A stretch of 64,000 nt of DNA from Helianthus annuus. Its lineage: Eukaryota > Streptophyta > Magnoliopsida > Asterales > Asteraceae. The stretch's first letter is position 1. Each line of letters begins with the position of its first letter. The notes below the pieces were generated by a model. That model did no database searches and was not told the DNA's origin. It saw only the letters and a list, made by a program, of their open reading frames with translations. The stretch covers positions 107,345,591-107,409,590 of the forward strand of contig NC_035436.2 of the NCBI RefSeq assembly GCF_002127325.2, written 5' to 3'. The translations under genes were made by a program, and so were the position numbers. Below, piece after piece: positions 55,317 to 64,000 of this stretch.

Positions 55317-58300
55317 TGTAACACCACGTAAAAACATGTCCAATTATATATAGACACGTGTCCTAAACTCCGGTTATGCGAAAGAATGAGTTTAAGGGAC
55401 TAAAGTTCACAATAAGTGAAAATATGCAAACGAAAGGACTAAAAGTGTCAACATGCCAAACTTGGGCCTCTGAATGACCACACGTGAAGAAAATATTCTT
55501 GAATGGATGATTGATTGGGTATTCGAAGCCGTTTGTAAAAGTAATCGGAAGATTTTAAATTACAAGGGTTAAAAGTGTCAATATGTCAAATCTGACCTCT
55601 GAGTGGCCTTTTAACGAAACCGAGGCTTCGTAATATTCAAATATACTCCCGAGAATGTGTGATAAAAATTTCACGTGATTCCGAGATCGTTAAGCATGTT
55701 TTATAAACTTTAGGCTAAAAGCGTCAACTTGGTGAAACTTGCAATTACAAAGGAATTTAATGAACCCGAGCCTAACGAAGTTTGTTTATACCTCCTTGGG
55801 CTCCAAGAAATTAACTACAAGGGCCTTGATTACCAAAATGATGTTAAAAAGGGATTTAAAACGTTCAGGGACTGAAACTGCCAAGTTTCAAACTTGGTTT
55901 ACCAGTTTTCCCGGTCCACGCGGCCCGCGTAAGACCCCCTTAGGTCTTACGCGCCCCGCCTCAGACTGCCAGTATCAGAAAAATCATGCCAGGTGCGGGT
56001 TTGGCTGTTCCACCGCCTTAGTCTAGGTTGTAACGATGTTTGGAGCTATATGTCGGTTTAAATCACTAGCTAGGACACCTGGGGTGATCCTAGGGCCCCC
56101 AAAAACACCTGGAAGTGATCCTAAAGCATCCAAATTAATATAAATAGGAGCATAGTCTTGTGTTCTTGGCACATCATTTGCAACAAGCTTCACTAAGAAC
56201 TTGCTCTGTAGCTCTCATCAGTAACAAGTGGATTTGAAGTGTAGAAAAGATTGCTAGGACCATTAGTAAGCTTCTAATTGCTTCTTTAAGTTGTTTAATT
56301 AGCTTAATTACTTAAAAGTCAAACTTAGTGCTTAATCAGCTTGACTTTCATTTTAATTACATGTGGCTTAACCACTGATCAAATTGAAAGTGGTTATGAG
56401 ACCACATTAGCATAGGTGATTAACCCCTAAAAGGGTGTCTCCTAATTATCTCGTTTGACTGATTAAATGTCGGGTCAAAGTAGTTTGACAAAAAGTCAAA
56501 CTGGACAGAAATGATAAAAATGATTCTAATTAATAAACCAGAGGTTCTAAATTATATTATAATATTCTAATGACTCGGTAATGACTATTTAAACATGTTT
56601 TATCAGTCCTAATCCGACAATTGATCGTCTAAGGGCAGATTATAACCGAAAGTCGCAAAAGCTTGACTTTTGCTTTGGCTTTCAGTTCTGACCCATTCAA
56701 GCTTATTTCTTCCATGTTTTAAGCTTCCATTAGGACCATATTACATTGTAGTATAACTCTCTGAAGTTATATTGCATGGTGCCTAATCGTTTGTACTTTA
56801 TGCTCTTGATCGTAATTATGCTCATAAATGCCTAAAACGCCCTTTTTGCATAAAACCAAGATTTTTAGCAATGTGAATGAGCTAAAACCTTTGCTACTGA
56901 TATTTAGACATGCCCCGAAAATTTGACATCAGTTTGAGGTCTAGAATGGGAGTTATGCTCAATAGCGTAATTAAGGGACTTCTTAGTAATTAAAAAGCGT
57001 AATTAGCATAAGGCCCTTCTAAACCCGATTTTCGACACCAACCTTTTTACCTACTGATGTTAAATAATATTTTGGGATTTTTGAAGATTTTTATTTATTT
57101 TTAAGCTGAACTTAACATAAGATTATAGCCTAATTTCGGTAATTACCGGTTTTACCCTTTTCATGCATAAATTGAGTTTTACATAACATTTTGAAGCCAA
57201 ACTTTTTTCTACTGATTCCAAATGATAAATATAATATTTTGAACCTTATAAACTGACCAAAATATCAGATTTTTTATTTTTACCAAATTAGCCCTTTAAA
57301 TCGCATATTAAGCGTTTTTAACACCTAGTATAGGTCAAAACTATATTTACCATTTAAAACTCATAACCTACTGATGTTTTAAACCAATTTACATAATATT
57401 ACAGTAAGTTAATGTTCTAAACTCAGAAACCTATTTTTACCCTTAAAAGCCTATGTAAAATTACCAAAATGCCCCTACGGTGCATAATTGGTTATAAAAG
57501 GTATATTTTCCACATGTTAAGTATCCTACTGATATAACTCAATAAAATACATGTTTTTACTAATCTAATTAGACCTGGAACTCAGCTTTATAAATAAACT
57601 CTTTTATGAGCATCAAAATTACCAAAATGCCCTTATGGGACTTATTTTGGTTTAAATTGCTTTTGGGCATAAATGTTGATATACTACTGATATATTAACA
57701 TATTTTGAGCATAATAATGATTAAGACCTGTTTATAACTTGTCCGGTTACCCGTTACGCATTTACGCTTTCGAAACGGCTTACGTGACTAGTTTACGTAA
57801 AATAGCCGAAACGGGCGTAACTTTGTCATTAAAACCTCATTTTCCAGAATGTGTTTAGTTTACCCATATTATACAAGTATCCAAGCTTGTCGGGTCTAAA
57901 TCACATTCTATCCCGGTCTCCGTTTAATCTACCGGTTAGGTCCGTAAGGTTTCTTTCTAGCTAGTCGGTCTAAGTCTTTGACTTAAGTAAAGACTCGTTA
58001 GCATCCTAATAGATAATTAAACCTTCTATACAGATTTATAGCTTCCGGTAAAAAGTGCCTTTCAGGGACTTTAGGGATTTACTGCTACATCAGGTAAATA
58101 CTTTTAACTTATTTTCCCTATACGGGCTTAGGATACGGTATATTAATACCGCTTGGTCGGGTATGGGATTATTATGTCGGATTGTGATTTAATAAATCCG
58201 CATAACCCGTTTTAAACTGTATTGTTTGATAACATAAACATTTGGGGGTTAACGACCGTGTCCTGGATATCCTTGGCTCATTTAAGTTATTAATGGCCAC

Positions 58301-58915
58301 GACTAATGCACGGGGTGCAGGCATGCACCCGACAGATGCAAATGCTAAATATTAATTTACCCACAAGTTGGAGATAACTCCTTTGTGGGTTCTATAAGTG
58401 GTGAGTCAGTTAATCATGTTCGGCTTACAAACCGGCCACACATGTATGACAAGCATGTAAAACTGTATACAAGATTTTAATAAGATTGTCCCAAGTTATA
58501 AAGGATTTGTGCCTTGTGCATCTAAACCAATTTTCTTAAATGTTTTCAAAACGAGTCAGTTAAATTGTATTTACCAGTGTATACTGACGTATTTTCCTAA
58601 AGATTGAATTGACAGGTACTTATCGAAATAGGCTGGAGCTATAGGGTGTTGTAGAGGATCTTGCAAATCCCATAGATACCCGGAGTCTGTAGTTTTGGTT
58701 TCTTTGTACTTTATGATCGCCTGTGGATCTTATTACATTCCAGTCTGTATTATTCTTGTACTTGAACATCGACAGACAGTGTGGTTTGTAATAGTTTATT
58801 TACCCAGCCTTCCGCTGTGCTATATTATTGTGTGTGTTGACAATGATGATATCAACTACGTCACGATACTCCCCGCCGGGCCCACCGGTAATACGTGGAA
58901 TATTGGGGTGTGACA
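55317..58915 (+). repeat. Element F 3' LTR (3599 bp)
   Basis: Uninterrupted copy, TGTAACACC to GGGGTGTGACA. Hairpin 55927-55952, TATA box 56139-56146, intron-like pair 58094/58615. It shows the empty site for G near 57385 (TTTAAACCAATTTACATAA). Confidence 0.94.
58094..58615 (+). other. Possible LTR intron, element F 3' LTR
   Basis: Same donor and acceptor as the 5' LTR, 522 nt. Inference only. Confidence 0.4.
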
Positions 58916-58920
58916 ATTCT

Positions 58921-59525
58921 TCAGAAATGAAAACGAACAAACGGAGTCATTTTCCTCAACGAGTATTCTTCAGAAGCGGAAATGAAGGAATAAACAACCG
59001 GGGATTCATTTCCTCAGCGGAAAATCTTCAGAAACGAAAATGAACAGACGGAGTTAATTTTAACGGTTGCTTCCTCAGAAACAGAAATGAAAGGATAAAC
59101 AAACGGATATTCATTTCCTCAACGAACAATCTTCAGAAACGAAAAATGAACTGACGGGGTCATTTTCAACGGGTGCTTCATCAGGAATGGAAATGAAAAG
59201 GGTAAACAAACGGATATTCATTTCCTCAACGGACAATCCTCAGAAACGAAAAATGAACTGACGGAGTCATTTTCAACGGTTGCTTCCTCATAAATGGAAA
59301 TGATAAGGATAAACAAACGGATATTCATTTCCTCAACGGACAATCTCAGAAACGAAAAATGAATTGACGGAGTCATTTTCAACGGTTGCTTCCTCGGAAA
59401 TGGAAATGAATAGATAAACAAACGGATATTCATTTCCTCAACGGACAATCTTTAGAAACGAAAAATAAACTGACGGAGTCATTTTCAACGGTTGCTTCCT
59501 CAGAAATGGAAATGAATAGAGCTAA
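58921..59525. repeat. Minisatellite of about 106 bp in element E internal region
   Basis: About five to six units. The word AAACGGATATTCATTTCCTC recurs at about 59101, 59208, 59315 and 59420, and a degenerate copy is near 58994. Units combine GGAAATGAA, CTTCAGAAACG and TCATTTTCAACGG words. It begins right at the F insertion point, so it may have continued beyond F before insertion. Confidence 0.85.
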
Positions 59526-60624
59526 CTCTAGACATATGACAAAACTCGCTATGGTTTCTGTGCACTAAATTCCATAATTATGTATGCATCCATAATTACG
59601 TAATTCCTTGCACAGTCCGCATAGTTTATCTTGTAATGTTTAGGGAAAGAAAATCAAACCTGTGATGAGGGTGACTAGACTACCATAGGGTCCTTTTAGT
59701 TAGATCGACATACGATCTTTTTAATTAGGTCACCAAGGAGTCCTTTCAGCTATATCATCACATGATGTTCCTAACCAGATTTTTGGATCAATCTGTTTAA
59801 CTAGACCACTCAAGGGGTCTAATTATGGAGTAGTACTTAATAATCCAAGGGACTTAACTACCACGTAGAAGTCCATTGAGGATTTTATGTAGTACCTTTG
59901 GGTATCCTACTATGAATCCCTTATACGAATGACATGGAAGATTCTACGAGGATTTGGATAACAAAAACATGGATTACACCAAAAACATAAAAAGGAACAC
60001 ATAAGCACATAATCACATAGTTGTTTAACTTGATTTTAGATTTGTTGTCATTTTTTTTTAATTTGTTCTGCTATCTGAGCACATGCATTTAAACCACACT
60101 AGGAATCCATTCCGTGGATTTCATTTGGTACTTTAAACATTATCAAGAATCTAACTATGAAGATAGAAAGATCTTCCAAAAATTCATTTGGTACATTATT
60201 ACAAGGAATCACCACATTCAAATTAAGGTATACAACAATTAAGGACTTACGGAAATACCCTTAGGTACCCAATTAAGGATTTATAGTGGTACTTTGGGTA
60301 TTCGTCCAGTGTTGTAACTTGCGCCTTGTACTTCTTTCCTTAGAATAAACGGGTACTTAGGAATTTCGTGGATAACGCAAGATATCATGAAATAGAAAAA
60401 TCTTGGGGGATAGTTTGCTTTTCAAGGAATACGATTCCTCGATTGTCGGTATTGTAGGGGATATGTTCTTTATACATACAACCACATAAATACATTGCAA
60501 TGTAAATAAAAGATTTATTTATAAACAACGATAACAAGTGTTTCATGGACCTTGACAACAAAAGAAAATAATACATAAGACGTGATTATTTCTAAACGAT
60601 GTTGTCTTCTGGTCGGTCAGATGC
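59526..60624 (-). other. Element E internal non-coding segment
   Basis: AT-rich, many stops in all frames, with several direct words such as GGGTCCTTTTAGTTAGATC and AGGAGTCCTTTCAGCTATATC between 59688 and 59790. No pol similarity seen; it occupies the place where pol should be. Confidence 0.7.
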
Positions 60625-61731
60625 TCATCCCTGTGCTGGATTTGCATTAGCAAGCTTTGGGCAATTTCTTCGGAAATGACCCATCTCGCCACAGTTGAAA
60701 CAAGAACCTGGTAGGAAACGACCTTGAGCGGGATTGTTACCAGCTTGGTTTGGCGCAGCTGCAGCTGGGCAGACTCTTGCTGTATGGCCTATAAGTCCAC
60801 AAGTTTGGCATTTGCGGCACTTTACATTGGCATGATGATGGAGGCTACATTGGTTGCACAAGGGTGCAGTTCCATTGTATGGTTTCCTAGCAGGGTGTTG
60901 AGCTGGTTGGTTGGGGACGGCTTGACCATTGTGAGCGACCACGGTGAAGTTCTGAGAAGCCTTTCGCTTCTTTGACTTCTTAGGGGATCCAGTCTATTCA
61001 TCCATGGTCTTTGATTCCTCGATTGGTTTCGATTCCTCGACCGGTTTCTTGCCACCTTTTCGGAAAAGTTTACCTTTCCTGATCTTTGATTCAGTCAAGG
61101 TTGCAGATAGCTCAATGGCCTGTCTAACTGTAGTCGGATTACTACCGGTCACAATGTCTTGTACTGAGTCAGGGAGGCCATCAATGTACTTTTCGATTGC
61201 CTTATCCAAAGGCGTAACCATATTCGGGCATAACAAACTTAACTCCTCATAACGATCCGTGTAGGCTCGATGCTCACCGCTATCTTGCTTAAGATCGTTG
61301 AACTCCCTTTCCAAGGCCCTGATCTCGTGACGAGGACAGAATTCCTTCATCATCAGAGCTCGAAGCTCTTGCCATGTTTGAGCCAGTGCCACATCGGCAC
61401 CCCTATCTCTCATCACACCATTCTACCATGTCAAAGCTCGTTTCTCAAAGACGCTAGATGCGAATTCTACCTTTCGCTCGTTTGGACATTGAACATGTCT
61501 GAAGGTGCTCTCTAAACTCTCGAACCATTACAGAAGTGCAGTCGCTCCTTGAGACCCAGAAAACTTTGATGGCTTAGCCGAGTTGAACGTCTTGAAATTG
61601 CAGGGGGCATTATTCTTGTTGAGGGCTTGGTTACATTGAGCAATGATGTTCGGGAACGCAGCAGTCATTTGCTGTGTAATGACAGCTGCCAGCTCTTCAA
61701 TAGATACCTGATTTTCGCGTCGTGGAGGCAT
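60625..61731 (-). pseudogene. gag: Element E gag (nonsense codons and frameshift)
   Basis: ATG at 61731 (MPPRRENQVSIEELAAVI). Capsid region: FSGSQGATALL; a small insertion near 61530 breaks the frame before the WFES-like stretch; an in-frame TAG at about 61417 replaces the second tryptophan of the WWNG motif; then FCPRHEIRALEREF and YEELSLLCPNMV. Another TAG at 60994 precedes the nucleocapsid half with CNQCSLHHHANVKCRKCQTC and the knuckle CFNCGEMGHFRRNC, ending at TGA 60625. The gag type differs from B/C. Not translatable now. Confidence 0.88.
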
Positions 61732-62345
61732 TCTAAAAGGGGAAAACAAGAGAGAAAACAAATGAAATGGCATTGGGTAAGAATAGGATGTTACAATTAC
61801 CGACCAAAATCATGGGTGATGGTCATTTGTTTGAACCCCGAAGCAAACAAACGACACACAAAGGCTGAATCAAAGCAAATAGATCCTCATAATGTATCAC
61901 GAAGACATGCTCGCCTATAAGTGGACACTCACCCCAAGAGTTCCCAGGTAAGAGTGACTGGTCCGATTATGTGGATTTGTACGAACACTCTAGCCTTAGA
62001 CAGAAGACTTAGGGTACAGGCATTCACTCTTCCAGTTTGCACGTGTTCACATTATTTAGGACCCAAAACTTTGACGAGATTTTGAAAAATCAAAGGGGGT
62101 TCAAAACCTTATAATAGAGGGTTCAAAGCCTAGTAATCAATTATCCAAAAACAGATGATTAATTTTCAAAGCGGATTCGGAATTGATGTTCTCGTTGTGG
62201 TTATCACCTAAGGATAGGTGAAGGTATCGTTTTATGACTAAACGCAAGTAAACTCACGTTAGGGTCCTAAGAAGGTTATAGACTAGGTCAAAGTATTACT
62301 AATAACCTAATTCCCTATAACCATTGGCTCTGATACCAACTTTTC
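61732..62345 (-). promoter_or_regulatory. Element E leader with primer binding site and hairpin
   Basis: Minus-strand TGGTATCAGAGCC at plus 62326-62338, seven bases from the LTR. The stem is CTATAACC (62315-62322) with GGTTATAG (62274-62281), flanked inside by GGGAATTAGG and CCTAGTC as in A. The rest is non-coding leader. Confidence 0.85.
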
Positions 62346-64000
62346 TGTCACACCCCGACCACGTGGAACAACAAAACGTGGCGGAAATGTCAGGGAGTGT
62401 TGTAACAGAATCATTGTTCCATAACCATGGTAATTAAAATAATATTTTATTCATAACCAAAGGTTTCATAACACATGGAAATTGAAATATTGTTTTATTG
62501 AATAAAAGAGTTACAATGTCTTGACAATCAAAGAAATATAACATAAATAACTAGTCTTGTATCTTTTATTGTCACTAAGGCCCAAGTCCGCCTAAGTATA
62601 TCTTGATAAATCCTATGCATCATATCCTGAAATACATGTGAAAATAGGTACGTCAGCATAAAAATGCCTATGAGATACATAGGTTTTGTGAAAATAGAAT
62701 TCATGACTTATGTTTGAGAAAATGTTTAGTCATGAACCTTGTAATTTGCTTTGTCTTGTAAATTATTTGAAAAACGATAAGATCAGATGATAAGTATAAA
62801 TAAATGTAAGGTTAAATGAATAACCAAGTAAAATGAGTTTGTATAAGATAAGTTGTTTGTAAAACAATGTCTTGTGAAAAGTATGTTATTTGTAAAAAAA
62901 AATGTTATATATCTAAATTGAAATGATTCAAATAACGCTATGATATGTAATACCATACAAACACTTATATATAGGAAGTACCAGCGGTGTATCCACCATG
63001 CTTGTATCATATTACACACGCCTCGTTACTTAAATCACTTACTCAAACCAAACCATCAAGATGTAATGTTTAACAATTGTAGAAATGTTTATGTATAGTC
63101 CAATGTCTATTGTCAAATGTAAATCTTGTCAACAGATACAAAAGGTTCACACGGTTCAACAGTTAAAATCAGTTCATATAATCAAACGGTTACGACGGTT
63201 CACATGGTCGAATGGTTACAACGGTTCAAAATGTAATATAATGTGTTCATATGCTGGATGAGCATATGCAACAGAAATGCAATGTAAAACAATGTACTAA
63301 GTATGCACACAATGGACATACATAGCATGAAATGTAACGTAAAACAATGTACTAAGTATGCTATTAGTCAACATACATAGCAAAACGATGTAATGTAAAT
63401 CATGTACTATAAATGTACTAATGATCATAGCAAGTATATGATGTGAAAGCATGAAAGTAACAAGTAGGCACATGTGTTTCACCCCAAAACAGTTTGGAAA
63501 ACAGTAAAAGAGGGGTCTATGTACTCACTTAAGATTGCTTAGTAGTCCTTGAGTAACAACCAAACAGTGCTAGAGATCACGGATATCAAACGACACCTAA
63601 TATAGGTAACTATGTTAATATACCGGACCTAAATCGGAGGATTGGATAGAACGAGGGTTCGTAAACCAAACGAGTATGGGAACTCATGTAATATGGTTTA
63701 CCAAAGCCCACATACTAAAATGAAACCTAACCTAAGTGCTTACGACCCATTACGACCCGTTTAGGTAGCTTATGCTACTTTAACGCGTCGTTCGCGTAAA
63801 ACACGTTTGGAACGCCTAACTAGCCCTATGATAAGTAAAATATGCCTTAACATGTCTAATATTGTTGCCAAATCAGTTTAGATACCAAAAGTTATGTTAC
63901 ATATGCTTAAAATGAATTTTGGTGTTCAAAGGGGTATTTTGGTAATTTACCTAAGGCATATATACTACCTATCATACAACTACTTAAAACGATGTGACCA
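62346..64000 (-). repeat. Element E 5' LTR (right copy), continues past the window end
   Basis: Plus-strand TGTCACACCCCGACCACG start. It matches the left LTR from 62596. Intron-like pair 63528/62627. The promoter part is expected beyond 64000. Confidence 0.88.
62627..63528 (-). other. Possible LTR intron, element E 5' LTR
   Basis: Minus-strand GTGAGTACATAG donor at 63528 and ATGTATTTCAG acceptor ending at 62627, 902 nt. Both borders are kept in the two E LTRs although they differ at scattered positions. Confidence 0.35.

Larger units (their letters stand above)
24661..58915 (+). mobile_element. Element F: Ty3/gypsy chromovirus with an extra upstream ORF, interrupted by G
   Basis: Flanked by ATTCT at 24656-24660 and 58916-58920. 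The 5' LTR is split (24661-26732 and 47145-48672, 3600 bp in total) and the 3' LTR is 55317-58915 (3599 bp). In order: primer site, stem-loop, ORF1, gag, protease, RT, RNase H, integrase, tail with EYTWE, purine tract. Lesions: a gag deletion, one frameshift, three premature stops and an altered RT catalytic site. Confidence 0.93.
21458..64000 (-). mobile_element. Element E: gag-only Ty3/gypsy element, outermost host of the nest
   Basis: Minus orientation: 5' LTR from 62346 rightward past the window end, primer site 62326-62338, damaged gag 60625-61731, non-coding tail with a minisatellite, the F insertion (24661-58915, target ATTCT), the purine tract, then the 3' LTR (21458-24536, cut by D). 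With F removed the internal region is about 3.5 kb and has no protease, RT or integrase. E therefore needed enzymes in trans. Confidence 0.85.

Overview
The window is plant nuclear DNA made almost entirely of nested LTR retrotransposons. I found no host gene, no structural RNA gene, no bacterial-type operon and no CRISPR array. Plant origin is supported by long LTRs (0.9 to 3.6 kb), 5-bp target duplications, initiator-tRNA-Met primer sites (TGGTATCAGAGCC), chromovirus-type gag-pol and a copia gag-pol. The LTR ends and gag types look like those of Asteraceae (daisy family) repeats; that placement is an impression from memory, not a search result.

The nesting can be read from target duplications and resumed homology. 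I name the elements A to H. E is a minus-strand gag-only gypsy element and is the outer host (left LTR 21458-24536, internal part 24537-24660 and 58921-62345, right LTR from 62346 past the window end). D, a plus-strand gypsy chromovirus missing its 5' half, ends at 21457 inside E's left LTR. Tandem array A (LTR-internal-LTR-internal-LTR, no coding capacity) sits in D's reverse transcriptase and ends at 16418. B, a minus-strand gypsy element (377-8590, duplication ATGTT), sits in A's first LTR. On the other branch, F, a plus-strand gypsy element (24661-58915, duplication ATTCT), sits in E's internal region. G, a plus-strand copia element (26733-47139), sits in F's 5' LTR. G contains H, a gypsy solo LTR (29165-31350, duplication TTAAT), in its leader, and C, a minus-strand gypsy element (31895-41880, duplication TTGAT), in its gag. 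The chains are E>D>A>B and E>F>G>(H,C).

Coding state: G has one long frame with all pol motifs, broken only by C and by an apparent one-base slip at the end of RNase H. C is nearly complete, with one frameshift, two nonsense codons and a 90-bp intron-like insert. F has a long gag-pol with several lesions plus an extra proline-rich ORF upstream of gag. D keeps RT to the C-terminus with two frameshifts. B has an open gag but a pol with many excised blocks, although its LTRs are almost identical. A has no coding region and E only a damaged gag.

Three shared non-coding signals look most worth attention. First, a possible GT-AG intron lies near the downstream end of every gypsy LTR family here, and in B, C and H it encloses fast-changing tandem repeats. 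Second, a stem-loop lies just downstream of the primer site in A, B, C, E and F, with stem sequences that differ between families yet still pair; in A it is duplicated together with the primer site. Third, F carries the extra ORF between primer site and gag. Everything here is read by eye; no alignment, folding or database search was run.
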